NCBI RefSeq assembly: GCF_002014825.1
Contig: NZ_MUYU01000007.1
Coordinates: 1-64,000 of the forward strand
DNA from: Moraxella pluranimalium
GTDB taxonomy: Bacteria; Pseudomonadota; Gammaproteobacteria; Pseudomonadales; Moraxellaceae
Reading direction: 5' to 3'
DNA length: 64,000 nucleotides
Every line of letters starts with the position of its first letter. The stretch's first letter is position 1. A program made the translations under genes and the position numbers. The notes under the pieces are model-generated. The model was given only the letters and a program-made list of their open reading frames with translations, was not told where the DNA came from and made no database searches. Shown piece by piece: positions 9,546 to 18,279 of the stretch.

Positions 9546-10274
9546 ATGAGCCATTTTTCTACAATTGGATTTGATGTTAAGACTAGCGATGATTTGCTTT
9601 TATTGACAGAAAACATATTGCAAATGGCTCATCGCTACTCTACGCATAAAAAAGCAGTATATTTTTGTTACACTGACCCAAGCGGTGCACAAATTTGGGT
9701 TTGCAAAGATAAAAAGCGTGGCGATATTATCAACACAATCCCAAGCTTTTTACCAAAGCAAACCCAAAAAATTGGTGTTTTGAAAATCAAACCAAAGGGT
9801 ACAAATAAAAAAGTTTTTGCCCATGCTTGGTTAAACCCAATTTATTATGACAATCATTCTATTGATGGGGATTTTCCGCTTGTTATTCATTTGCCAGATT
9901 ATTTAAATCATCAAATAAAGAAAAACGCCCAAACGGCTTACTTGACTTTATTTGCAAATGATGTGGAATTGTATGTTGATACACATGAATTTTACAAATG
10001 TAATGACAAAGGCGGTGTTAAGATTGCCCATGAAAGCTTCTTTGCTATAGAAGTATTTGATAAAATTCCGCATTCCCAAGTTTTGGTTAGTGGTACTGTT
10101 TTAAAAAGTGAATTACGCACCAATCAATTAACCAATAATCCGTTTTATTGGTGTCTAATTCAAACTTATGCTTCAAATTATGAAGCGGTTTATCCGTTTG
10201 ATATGTTTTATAAAATACCCGAAGTTGGCAATATTATTTTTGGCAAATATTGGATAACAGGGCGTTTTGAATAA
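9546..10274 (+). CDS. Unknown 242-residue protein between leuD and leuB
   Basis: This soluble-looking protein has no signal peptide, transmembrane helix or motif that I can name with confidence. It begins MSHFSTIGFDVKTSDD and ends in a Tyr/Phe-rich section. ATG 9546 is favoured; a TTG at 9531 overlaps the leuD stop. The DNA is much more AT-rich than its neighbour: one 60-base line (9601-9660) has 21 G/C, whereas 10501-10560 in leuB has 37. It probably entered the operon by transfer and is co-transcribed with the leu genes. A role in leucine synthesis is unlikely from sequence. Confidence 0.65.
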   Translation: MSHFSTIGFDVKTSDDLLLLTENILQMAHRYSTHKKAVYFCYTDPSGAQIWVCKDKKRGDIINTIPSFLPKQTQKIGVLKIKPKGTNKKVFAHAWLNPIYYDNHSIDGDFPLVIHLPDYLNHQIKKNAQTAYLTLFANDVELYVDTHEFYKCNDKGGVKIAHESFFAIEVFDKIPHSQVLVSGTVLKSELRTNQLTNNPFYWCLIQTYASNYEAVYPFDMFYKIPEVGNIIFGKYWITGRFE

Positions 10275-10292
10275 TCTTAAGAGGAAATAACA

Positions 10293-11363
10293 ATGACCAA
10301 ACACATTGCAATTTTAAAAGGCGACGGTATCGGACCTGAAATCATCGCTCAAGCGGTAAAAGTGCTGGATAAGTTGATTGAAAACGGCTTGGATGCTAGC
10401 TATGAATATGCTGAGCTTGGCGGCTCTGCCTATGACAAATATGGCTCGCCTTATCCAAGTGAAACCCAAGAAATCGTGCGTAAGGCGGATGCAGTGCTAC
10501 TCGGTGCGGTCGGCTCGCCGCAGTACGATAATTTAGAGCGTGCCTTGCGTCCTGAGCGTGGGCTATTGGCGATTCGTAAGGATTTGAATTTATTTGCAAA
10601 TTTGCGTCCTGCCATTCTTTATAAAGAACTTGCCAACGCATCCACTCTTAAGCCTGAAGTGGTAGCAGGGCTTGATATTTTGATCGTACGAGAGCTGACG
10701 GGCGACATTTATTTTGGTGAGCCACGCGGTATTCGCACGCTTGAAAATGGTGAGCGTGAAGGCTTTAACACCATGAAATACTCTGAAAGTGAAATTCGCC
10801 GTATCGCCAAAGTTGCCTTTGAAGCCGCCCAAAAACGCAATAAAAAACTATGCAGCGTGGACAAGGCTAATGTGCTAGAAGCTACCGAGCTGTGGAAAGA
10901 GATTTTCACCGAAGTGGGTAAAGATTATCCAGATGTCGAGCTTAGCCATATGTATGTGGACAATGCTGCGATGCAACTGGTCAAAGCACCAAAGCAGTTT
11001 GATGTCGTGGCGACTGGCAATATCTTTGGTGATATCCTATCTGACCAAGCATCAATGCTGACAGGTTCTATTGGTATGCTACCATCAGCTAGTCTAGACG
11101 AAAATGGCAAGGGTCTATACGAGCCAAGTCACGGCTCTGCCCCTGATATCGCAGGTCAAGACAAGGCAAATCCACTAGCGACCATCCTATCGCTTGCCAT
11201 GCTACTACGCTATAGCCTAGCCGATGAAGCACGAGCCAAGCAAGTCGAAGATGCGGTGGGCAAGGTGCTAGAGCAAGGCTTGCGCACTGCGGATATCTAT
11301 GAAGATGGCACGCAGCTGGTCTCATGTACAGCGATGGGTGATGCGGTGCTTGCGGCTTTGTAA
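10293..11363 (+). CDS. leuB: 3-isopropylmalate dehydrogenase
   Basis: LeuB oxidatively decarboxylates 3-isopropylmalate with NAD+ in leucine synthesis. Visible features are the N-terminal GDGIGPEI, the substrate arginines ([23 protein letters not shown]), the metal-binding [15 protein letters not shown] and the NAD-binding [18 protein letters not shown]. The length of 356 residues is usual. AGAGGA lies before the ATG. Its base composition resembles the bulk of the window, unlike the unknown gene directly upstream. Two hairpin terminators follow. Confidence 0.97.
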   Translation: MTKHIAILKGDGIGPEIIAQAVKVLDKLIENGLDASYEYAELGGSAYDKYGSPYPSETQEIVRKADAVLLGAVGSPQYDNLERALRPERGLLAIRKDLNLFANLRPAILYKELANASTLKPEVVAGLDILIVRELTGDIYFGEPRGIRTLENGEREGFNTMKYSESEIRRIAKVAFEAAQKRNKKLCSVDKANVLEATELWKEIFTEVGKDYPDVELSHMYVDNAAMQLVKAPKQFDVVATGNIFGDILSDQASMLTGSIGMLPSASLDENGKGLYEPSHGSAPDIAGQDKANPLATILSLAMLLRYSLADEARAKQVEDAVGKVLEQGLRTADIYEDGTQLVSCTAMGDAVLAAL

Positions 11364-11381
11364 GCTGATTTTGCATTAAGC

Positions 11382-11415
11382 AAAAGCCAGAGCTAAATCA
11401 AGCTTTGGCTTTTTT
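11382..11415 (+). terminator. leuB terminator
   Basis: AAAAGCCAGAGCT (11382-11394) pairs with AGCTTTGGCTTTT (11401-11413) with one mismatch, followed by further T residues. Confidence 0.8.
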
Positions 11416-11457
11416 TGCACCCATTTTATATCCATAGAATTTAAGAATTTATGGGTC

Positions 11458-11490
11458 AAAAAAGCACCATTGATCAACAATGGTGCTTTT
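11458..11490. terminator. Terminator between leuB and oppA
   Basis: AAAAGCACCATTG (11460-11472) pairs perfectly with CAATGGTGCTTTT (11478-11490) around a 5-base loop. The A-run on its left makes it a good terminator for the leftward oppA gene. Confidence 0.8.
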
Positions 11491-11517
11491 GGTGTTAATC
11501 TGTAATCAATCAATTGA

Positions 11518-13164
11518 TTATTTATTGAATGATAGATCTTTAACCAAATAACCGTCCATAACATCAGCACTTGAGAAGCCCTGAACATACGGCTTGATTA
11601 AACGAACGCTAACAGCTGTATATAATGGGATAAGTGCAGCATCATTACCGGCTTGCAGTTCAGCTTCTTTATATAGCTGTGTACGAGATTCTGCAGTGGT
11701 ATCTGCTTTTAGCGTATCAATCATCAACTGATCATACTTGGCATTGCTGTATTTACCAGTATTGCTACTGTTGCCAGTTTTTAGCAGGTTTAGGAAGCTT
11801 GATGGCTCGTTATAGTCTGCACACCAGCCGGCCATTGCAATGGTGAATTTACCTTGGTTTTTGGTATCAAGGAAAGATTTCCATTCTTGGTTGACTTGTG
11901 AAACTTCAACGATACCGCCTAGGTTTTCTTTCCACATGGCGCTTACTGCACTGGCTAGTTTTTTGCCGGTTTCGCTAGTTGAGTACAAGAACTCAAATTT
12001 CAGCGGTTTTTCTGCTGAATAACCAGCTTCAGCAAGCAATGCTTTGGCTTTTTCGTTACGTGCGGCTTGATCCAGTGATTTCCACTCAGGTGCTGCGTCA
12101 ACCATGCCATTGATTGCCAGTGGGGTTAGCTGATAAGCAGGCTCTTCACCACGTTTCAAGATGGCAGGAATGGTCTCACGCACAACAGCCATTGACAATG
12201 CTTGGCGAACTTTGACATCATCCATTGGTGATTTGACTGTATTTGGCTCAAGATAGTAGGTGCATAGTCGAGGTGAAACCAAGATTTCACTACCGTGAGA
12301 TTCTTTGATTTTCTCATACTGATCGCCAGGTACGCCAACTGCATCAACTTCATCTGCTTGATAACGCAAAACGCCTGCTTCAGGTTTGGTTGGTAGAAAT
12401 TGTACTTTTTCGATGGTGGCTTTGGCAGCGTCGTAATACTCAGGGTTTTTTACCAAAGTTACATGACTACCAACAACGTCTTCCAAAAGCTTGTAAGCAC
12501 CACTGACGACAATATTCTCGGCACTAACCCATTTATCACCATGAGCTTCAACAGCTTTTTGAGGGACTGGGAAGGTTACTGGTAGCGCTAGCATATCAAC
12601 AAAATAAGGCACGGCTTCAGTTAGGGTGATTTCAAGCGTCTTATCATCCAATGCTTTGACACCCAATTGATCAAGTGGTGCTTTGCCGGTTGCAACCGCT
12701 TCAGCATTTAGTACTTTGGCATCACCTAGGTAGCTGGCATAGTATGCACCTGTTGCAGGGTCAACAAGACGGCGTAGGGCATAGACGGCATCATGAGCGG
12801 TGATGGCATCGCCATTTGACCACTTGGCATCACGTAGGGTGAATTTCCAGACTTTATTATCTGTTGTTTCCCATTTTGTAGCTAGACCTGGTACTGTTTT
12901 GCCTTCTTGATCGGTCATCACAAGACCTTCAAACATCTGGCGGATAATCGCCGAACTGGTTGTATCTTGAGATTTGGTTGGATCGAGTGTGGCGTGCTCA
13001 GTACCATTGACAATAATCAATGTATCTTTACCGGCAGGAACTTTTGCGGTGGCTTTCGAAGCTTCAGCAGCTGGTGCAGCAGTTTTGTCTTCATTACCGC
13101 AGGCGGTTAGACCAAATGCCGTGGTAAGCGCTAGGGCGATTGCGGTTGGTTTTAGTAGGGTCAT
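11518..13164 (-). CDS. oppA: Peptide ABC transporter substrate-binding lipoprotein (OppA-like)
   Basis: This 548-residue extracytoplasmic solute-binding protein of family 5 captures oligopeptides for an ABC importer. It has a lipoprotein signal ending in LTAC and the family core (DTTSSAIIRQMFEGLV, FTLRDAKWSNGDAITAHDAVYALRR). ATG 13164 is preferred to the upstream TTG at 13170 because AAGGA lies nine bases before the ATG and only three before the TTG. No permease or ATPase genes are adjacent, so it must work with components encoded elsewhere. Other peptides or small ligands are possible. Confidence 0.9.
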   Translation of the reverse strand: MTLLKPTAIALALTTAFGLTACGNEDKTAAPAAEASKATAKVPAGKDTLIIVNGTEHATLDPTKSQDTTSSAIIRQMFEGLVMTDQEGKTVPGLATKWETTDNKVWKFTLRDAKWSNGDAITAHDAVYALRRLVDPATGAYYASYLGDAKVLNAEAVATGKAPLDQLGVKALDDKTLEITLTEAVPYFVDMLALPVTFPVPQKAVEAHGDKWVSAENIVVSGAYKLLEDVVGSHVTLVKNPEYYDAAKATIEKVQFLPTKPEAGVLRYQADEVDAVGVPGDQYEKIKESHGSEILVSPRLCTYYLEPNTVKSPMDDVKVRQALSMAVVRETIPAILKRGEEPAYQLTPLAINGMVDAAPEWKSLDQAARNEKAKALLAEAGYSAEKPLKFEFLYSTSETGKKLASAVSAMWKENLGGIVEVSQVNQEWKSFLDTKNQGKFTIAMAGWCADYNEPSSFLNLLKTGNSSNTGKYSNAKYDQLMIDTLKADTTAESRTQLYKEAELQAGNDAALIPLYTAVSVRLIKPYVQGFSSADVMDGYLVKDLSFNK

Positions 13165-13409
13165 TTGCAATTTTCCTTAATTACTATTACAAAAACAATA
13201 TGCATGATATGCATCGATATGCCAAAATACATCAATTTACATCCAGTTACCTTTGGCATACAGAATATTAACAAATTACATGACATTGTCAAGAAAAATA
13301 TACTGGATTTGTAGATATATTTATTGCAATTGTTCTAAGCTTAAATTATCTGAATTGTAAAGGTTTGGATTGCAATAAAATATGTTATACTATCACGTTT
13401 TATTGAGTT

Positions 13410-13436
13410 GATTATCAAATGATAATGAGAATTTTA
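13410..13436 (+). promoter_or_regulatory. Fur-box-like site 1 upstream of tonB
   Basis: GATTATCAAATGATAATGAGAATT-type sequence contains consecutive GATAAT and GAGAAT hexamers resembling the Fur consensus. It lies upstream of the tonB promoter, consistent with iron repression. Confidence 0.5.
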
Positions 13437-13457
13437 TGCAAAAACGTGATTAAGTGA

Positions 13458-13507
13458 TTGAAATTTTGTCAAAACGATTTATAATATGTCAATTGATAAT
13501 CGTTATC
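13458..13507 (+). promoter_or_regulatory. tonB promoter with Fur-box-like site 2
   Basis: TTGAAA (13458-13463) and TATAAT (13480-13485) are 16 bases apart. GATAATCGTTATC (13495-13507) is a perfect 5-3-5 dyad of the Fur half-site lying over the expected transcription start, where Fur-iron binding would block transcription. Confidence 0.6.
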
Positions 13508-13571
13508 GTTTTTATTTGTATTTTTAAACAACAATAATTCGCTTGCCAAGATTTGGGCAACGGTATGACTG

Positions 13572-14969
13572 ATGGGTGTGTTCGTGTTGGATTCTGCAAA
13601 CAAGATTAAGGGTGTGGCGCTCGCTGTGGCGATTGTTTTGCATGGCGTGGCAGGCTTTGGCGTGGCAAATATGCAAATCAAGACTTTGACACCGCCAAAA
13701 ATTACACCGCCTTTGGAAGTAGAATTTATCAAACCTGAACCAAAGCCTGAGCCCGAAAAAATCATTTTAAATAACCTTGAGTCGCCTGAACCTGTCAAGG
13801 TAGAGCCAAAACCTGCAATGGAAAATACCCAAGCGGTTGTGCCACCAAAAGGCGATACGCAAGTATCTGAAGTCAAGGACAGTCCATCATCTGATGATAC
13901 ACCGCCTGCAACGGAAGATGTGGCAACACCGCCACAAACTATCGAAACCGACCCAGTGCAGACAACACCAATAACGCCAAGTTTGGAATCCACGCCTGAT
14001 GTCGTGCCTGATACACCGACGGTTGAGCCTGTTACACCTGTTGTTACTACAACCATTACACCAGTGACATCGAGTGATGACCATACTGTGACACCTGCTA
14101 CTAATCCAGCAGATGTACAGGATAACAACATTGCACCAGTAACTACACCTACAACGGTGGACAAGACGCCGACATCTACACCGCCTGAGAGTGCTGCGCC
14201 TGCGAATGTATCACCAACAAATGTAGTCAATAATACTGTTTCACCAACAAATGTAGTTAATAATACGACGACAAACAATCAAGGCAATGGCAAAAATCCT
14301 GAAGCTGGTGCGGGTAAAAATCCTGATGTTGGTGCAGGCACAAAAGTTGGTGTACCCGACGGTACAGCAACCAATACTCAACCAATTACCAATCATAACT
14401 GGGGTAGCCTAAATAACAGTAGTGCAAGTTGGTTAAAAAAACCAAATTTGAGCAATTTGCAGACATCGGAGAATAATAAAGCAAAAACCGATTTGTCATT
14501 AAGTGTTACTTTTGATGAGCAAGGTCAAGTGAGTGCAGTCAATGCCAAATCAGGCGATTCGGCATTGGATGGTAAAATTGAACAAGCAGTAAAAAGCTTA
14601 CAATCAGTAAGTTTGGCAGGGCAAACAATTCAGCTATCTACTAATCTAAGCTTTAATGACAAAGGGGCGGTTAGTTATGTTGGGAAATTTCAAACCAGTG
14701 ATAAGGCATTTAATAAACAATTGGCATCAAAGATTAAAACTTTAAAATCAAATGAATTTATATCGAATCATATCAGATATACAGCACAATTAAAGGTAAA
14801 TGCCGAAGGTGGTATTGATAGTGTTAAAGTGATTACATCAACTGGTGATAGAAAATTGGATGATGAATTGGCTAAACGAATTAAAAAAGCCAAATTGCAT
14901 CCCCATGTTGTTAAGGGTTCAGCTGCGAGTGGTACAGCTACTTACAGTCTTACAGAAGAAATTAAGTAA
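13572..14969 (+). CDS. tonB: TonB-like energy transducer with three C-terminal-type repeats
   Basis: TonB carries the proton-motive force from ExbB/ExbD to outer-membrane receptors. The 465-residue protein has one N-terminal membrane helix (about 14-34) with the characteristic histidine (IVLHG), a Pro/Glu/Lys then Thr/Pro-rich periplasmic linker (40-300), and a C-terminal region. That region contains three similar units at about 306-345, 352-394 and 402-441. Only the last is followed by the strand expected to end a TonB domain. exbB and exbD follow directly, which supports the assignment. The start (ATG 13572) lacks a strong ribosome binding site; ATG 13565 is out of frame. Confidence 0.85.
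   Translation: MGVFVLDSANKIKGVALAVAIVLHGVAGFGVANMQIKTLTPPKITPPLEVEFIKPEPKPEPEKIILNNLESPEPVKVEPKPAMENTQAVVPPKGDTQVSEVKDSPSSDDTPPATEDVATPPQTIETDPVQTTPITPSLESTPDVVPDTPTVEPVTPVVTTTITPVTSSDDHTVTPATNPADVQDNNIAPVTTPTTVDKTPTSTPPESAAPANVSPTNVVNNTVSPTNVVNNTTTNNQGNGKNPEAGAGKNPDVGAGTKVGVPDGTATNTQPITNHNWGSLNNSSASWLKKPNLSNLQTSENNKAKTDLSLSVTFDEQGQVSAVNAKSGDSALDGKIEQAVKSLQSVSLAGQTIQLSTNLSFNDKGAVSYVGKFQTSDKAFNKQLASKIKTLKSNEFISNHIRYTAQLKVNAEGGIDSVKVITSTGDRKLDDELAKRIKKAKLHPHVVKGSAASGTATYSLTEEIK
14208..14263 (+). repeat. Tandem repeat in the tonB linker
   Basis: Two nearly identical 27-base units encode SPTNVVNNT twice in a row (residues 214-222 and 224-232, separated by Val). A second short protein repeat (GKNPEAGA/GKNPDVGA) follows. 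Such units may vary in copy number between strains. Confidence 0.7.
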
Positions 14970-14985
14970 TTAAAGGTAACTAACT

Positions 14986-15534
14986 ATGGATTTTGCATTT
15001 TATTGGTCGCATACTGATGCGGTGAGCAAGGCATTGTTTTTTGTGCTATTGGCATTGTCAGTGACATCTTGGATTGTGGGCATCATCCGTGTGCTCAATT
15101 CCAAGCGTCTATCGGGCACGATTGACAAATGCCTGACAGCGGCGATGGCGGATGTGTCGGTGGATGGCTTGGATTTTAACCAAAAAAAGATGATTACCGA
15201 ACAAAAGCTACTTCAGCACATTGCCCGTTTTCGCTTTGAGCTCGAAAAAGGCTTGCCAGTGCTTGGGACGACGGCATCGATTGCGCCGTTTATTGGGCTA
15301 TTTGGCACGGTGTGGGGCATTTTTCATGCGCTACACAGTATCGGCAAAAGCGGACAAGCAGGTCTTGCACAAGTGGCAGGCCCTGTGGGTGAAGCGCTGA
15401 TTATGACAGGTCTTGGCTTGGCGGTGGCGATTCCTGCGGTGATTTTTTATAATATCGCTGTACGCATCAACAAAAAAGCCCTGCACATCGCCACAGATAC
15501 CGCGCATCAAATCTTGGCAAAAACGGCACAATAA
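14986..15534 (+). CDS. exbB: ExbB/MotA/TolQ-type proton channel protein
   Basis: ExbB is the pentameric inner-membrane component that, with ExbD, converts proton flow into TonB movement. The 182-residue protein has an N-terminal membrane helix (about 16-36) and the conserved cluster of two helices (LPVLGTTASIAPFIGLFGTVWGI and ALIMTGLGLAVAIPAVIFYN). It is short compared with some ExbB proteins but complete. AAAGG precedes the ATG, 16 bases after tonB, so the three genes form one operon. TolQ is the main alternative, but the tonB context favours ExbB. Confidence 0.92.
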   Translation: MDFAFYWSHTDAVSKALFFVLLALSVTSWIVGIIRVLNSKRLSGTIDKCLTAAMADVSVDGLDFNQKKMITEQKLLQHIARFRFELEKGLPVLGTTASIAPFIGLFGTVWGIFHALHSIGKSGQAGLAQVAGPVGEALIMTGLGLAVAIPAVIFYNIAVRINKKALHIATDTAHQILAKTAQ

Positions 15535-15543
15535 GGGGGCGAT

Positions 15544-15945
15544 ATGGCGTTCGAGCTTGGAGATCATGACGATCAAGGCATGAATGAGATGAATCTGATT
15601 CCGCTCATTGATATCATGCTTGTGCTGATGATTATTTTTCTTGTGACAGCGACGGTGCTCAATCCGACCGTGCCACTGGATTTGCCAAAAACTGCTGCTA
15701 GCGTCAATGATGCACCGCCACAGGTGCTGCAAATCAGCATTGATGCAGACAGCCAAATCTATTGGGATAAAGAGCCAATCAGCCTTGATGAGCTCAATCG
15801 TCGATTTGGCGAAGAAGTCAAACAGGGCAACAATCCACAAATCAATCTGCGTGCTGATAAGTCGGGTAAATATGATATGGTTGCCCAAGTGCTTGCGGTG
15901 GCAGGCGAAGCAGGGCTAAAAAAGATTGCCTTTGTCAGCGAATAA
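15544..15945 (+). CDS. exbD: ExbD/TolR-type biopolymer transport protein
   Basis: ExbD is the proton-carrying partner of ExbB. Its single N-terminal helix contains the essential aspartate (NLIPLIDIMLVLMIIFLV, Asp at about residue 23), and the periplasmic domain ends with the usual VAQVLAVAGEAGLKKIAFV. Its 133 residues are typical. AGGGGG is placed just before the ATG. It is the last gene of the iron-regulated tonB-exbB-exbD operon and is followed by a terminator. Confidence 0.93.
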   Translation: MAFELGDHDDQGMNEMNLIPLIDIMLVLMIIFLVTATVLNPTVPLDLPKTAASVNDAPPQVLQISIDADSQIYWDKEPISLDELNRRFGEEVKQGNNPQINLRADKSGKYDMVAQVLAVAGEAGLKKIAFVSE

Positions 15946-15991
15946 TGATTGGCTCTATAAAGATATGCTCAATCAACAAAACCACAGTAAA

Positions 15992-16015
15992 AAAAGCCAC
16001 AGTGTTGTGGCTTTT
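15992..16015. terminator. Bidirectional terminator after exbD
   Basis: AAAAGCCACA (15992-16001) pairs perfectly with TGTGGCTTTT (16006-16015) over a 4-base loop. With flanking A and T runs it can stop transcription from both convergent sides. Confidence 0.8.
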
Positions 16016-16068
16016 ATCTTTTAAAATATATTTAATATCTATTTATCAAATAAATCGGATAATTTGGC

Positions 16069-17343
16069 TTATACCACCAAGATCCCCCGTTCATTCATTG
16101 CCATTTGCCATGCATCGATGTGAGTTGGTTTGCCAAGCCAAGTAACGATGATGCCGTGGTGGATTTGTTGTAGGGCGTGAATCTTACGCAAAATCCCCCG
16201 ATCAGGCGGTGTACTGGTATCAATGCCAAGATACAGCTGTGCATCATGGCTATCGCACTCATTAATCAGTGCCATCAGCTCATCACGAGTATCCACTACG
16301 CCTGCATCACTAAGCACGGACAATGTCATCACATAGTCTGTATCAGCACGCTCAAGGGTAGCTTTGATCAGTCGCTCATGCGGTGTATCACTGATAGGGT
16401 GTATTGGCTTGACATTTGGCACTTGATAATCATCATGATCAATGATGATCTGGCTAAACTGCGCCATCAGCGCTTGATAATATGGCTGATTGGTATCGGT
16501 GCGGACGCTGACGACAGATTTGAGACGGCAATACAGATACGCCATCAGTCGGGGCAGTAGTCCATACAGCACAAGGCAGGCAAGCACAAGATAAGCAAAC
16601 TGCGCTGGCGTGCCATCGCTCGCTGTCGGCAGAACCAGCCCAAGCTTGGCAGGTAAATAGCCAATTACGGCTAATAGTTCATAAAAATGTGCATCAGTAA
16701 GCAATGTCGATTCAAAGCCAAAGCCATAGCGACGAAATAAAAATAAACCAAATAAGCCTACCATACTACCCACCAAACCCGATAGCCAAGCACCATGCAT
16801 GATGGTGGATAGATACCATGATTTGATGGGGCGAATGTTATCAAGGATGACACTAAGGGCGGTTTTGTTCGCCGTGTGATTGCTTGATAACACGCCTGAT
16901 GCGATGGGGCTTTGTAGGATAAGCTTATCAAAAAAGCTTGTCAGCAGCGAGTGCTTGGGGCGAGCCAAACCAATCAGCCACCACAGCAAAGACAAACTAT
17001 GCCAGCCCAATAATGCCACCAAGACATAGAAAAAATTGACCACACTACTTGCCAAAATCCCAGCAACGCCCACCATGCCAAGCACAAAATATACGATATA
17101 AATCAATCGCTTAGATGATGCGATCATCTGATGCGTGCTAGTGATGACATCAAGCAGATGTCCGTCGCTGTCGATTTTTTCGGCACGGATAAATAGCTTG
17201 TCATACGCAGAATGATTGTCGCCTTTGAGCGTGTCGGTGACAAGCTTTGGGTCTTGGGCAAAGATATAATCCCGCGCTTCAAGTCGGCGAATCAACTCTA
17301 AGCGTTCGTGTTCTTGGGGTGTCTTGGGGGTGGTCTGAGTCAT
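16069..17343 (-). CDS. DUF2868-type membrane protein
   Basis: This 424-residue inner-membrane protein appears to belong to the DUF2868 family, recalled from the segment WLSGLVGSMVGLFGLFLFRR and the following FESTLL. About four to five hydrophobic segments lie between residues 80 and 275, and the C-terminal 150 residues are soluble. In other bacteria such genes often precede a DUF3482 GTPase gene, but none is seen here. The gene starts 19 bases after the RnfB-like gene, so both are probably in one leftward operon. Function unknown. Confidence 0.65.
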   Translation of the reverse strand: MTQTTPKTPQEHERLELIRRLEARDYIFAQDPKLVTDTLKGDNHSAYDKLFIRAEKIDSDGHLLDVITSTHQMIASSKRLIYIVYFVLGMVGVAGILASSVVNFFYVLVALLGWHSLSLLWWLIGLARPKHSLLTSFFDKLILQSPIASGVLSSNHTANKTALSVILDNIRPIKSWYLSTIMHGAWLSGLVGSMVGLFGLFLFRRYGFGFESTLLTDAHFYELLAVIGYLPAKLGLVLPTASDGTPAQFAYLVLACLVLYGLLPRLMAYLYCRLKSVVSVRTDTNQPYYQALMAQFSQIIIDHDDYQVPNVKPIHPISDTPHERLIKATLERADTDYVMTLSVLSDAGVVDTRDELMALINECDSHDAQLYLGIDTSTPPDRGILRKIHALQQIHHGIIVTWLGKPTHIDAWQMAMNERGILVV

Positions 17344-17361
17344 AGCAAGCGATGGTTTGGC

Positions 17362-18198
17362 TTAAGTTTGGGAATTGGATTCAAGCATGGCAAGCTCACG
17401 GCTGAGCGCATCCACTCGTGCTTGTAGCTCATCATCGGCACGCACGGCAAGCTGTTTGCCCAGTTTTTTGATTTGGGTGCGTAGCTTGGCGGCGGCGATG
17501 GTGTTTTTGGCGTTTTGGGCATTAATAGCTTGGCTTGGCGCTGTATTCATGACATTGACCATCTGTGATTCGATGGTGCTGACGACAGGCTTTGTGCCAT
17601 CTTCAATGGTCTTGGCGACACGGTTTAGATGCTTGTGATAACGCTGGCGTAGATGTGCTTGTTCTTTTTGGCGTGTGCTATCGTCGATATGGCGTGGATG
17701 TTCGACCAAATCAATGCAGTCCACAGGGCAGGGCGCAAGGCAGAGCTCACAGCCTGTACATAGCTCGGTGATGATGCTATGCATATGCTTGGCAGTGCCG
17801 ATGATGGCATCGACAGGACAGGCAGGGATGCACTTGGTGCAGCCGATACAGTCATCTTCACGGATGATGGCACGCACTTCAATTGGGCGATGGCTAATTG
17901 GGTCAATTTGCCATTTACTCGGTGTGGCAGGTTGTGGCTCGACATCTAGGATACTTGCAATGCCATCACTGACAGCTTGTCCACCGGGTACGCATAAGTT
18001 GGGCGCTTCGCCTTGTATAACGATACCGTGTGCATAGGGCAGACAGCCGTCATGATGACTGCACAGTCCGCACTGGGTCTGGGGTAGTAGCGCATCAATC
18101 TGTGCGATGCGGATACGCTTATCATCACTGAGTGTCGCCAATGCCAATGGCTCAAATAAAATCGGCAAGTCATCTAATCGGGTGGTGCAATCGGTCAT
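17362..18198 (-). CDS. RnfB-like iron-sulfur protein without membrane anchor
   Basis: The protein resembles the RnfB subunit of ion-translocating ferredoxin complexes. It has an N-terminal 4Fe-4S motif (Cys43, Cys46, Cys52, Cys69) and two ferredoxin clusters (CIGCTKCIPACP at about 117-128, CTGCELCLAPCP at about 147-158). It lacks the N-terminal membrane helix of true RnfB, and no other rnf genes are nearby. The first cluster has one extra residue between Cys46 and the following GC compared with the usual spacing. The C-terminal 45 residues look like a coiled coil. It is probably a stand-alone electron carrier; partner unknown. Confidence 0.75.
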   Translation of the reverse strand: MTDCTTRLDDLPILFEPLALATLSDDKRIRIAQIDALLPQTQCGLCSHHDGCLPYAHGIVIQGEAPNLCVPGGQAVSDGIASILDVEPQPATPSKWQIDPISHRPIEVRAIIREDDCIGCTKCIPACPVDAIIGTAKHMHSIITELCTGCELCLAPCPVDCIDLVEHPRHIDDSTRQKEQAHLRQRYHKHLNRVAKTIEDGTKPVVSTIESQMVNVMNTAPSQAINAQNAKNTIAAAKLRTQIKKLGKQLAVRADDELQARVDALSRELAMLESNSQT

Positions 18199-18279
18199 AA
18201 GGTTTTTAAATTTAATTAATCAATACTAAGCAAATTGGGCAAAACAGGCAAATTGGAAAAAATGGCGGATTTATCAAGC

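Larger units (their letters stand above)
13171..13571. promoter_or_regulatory. Divergent oppA-tonB regulatory region
   Basis: About 400 AT-rich bases separate the two divergent genes. Near oppA there are three spaced copies of ATATGC (starting at 13198, 13207 and 13217). Near tonB there are two Fur-box-like sites and a promoter, listed separately. No small RNA was recognised. Confidence 0.5.

Noticed and set aside
13469-14278. 269-codon open frame antisense to tonB
   Set aside because: It encodes a low-complexity Val/Thr/Gly/Ser protein that is simply the reverse reading of the repetitive TonB linker; no ribosome binding site and it covers the tonB promoter.
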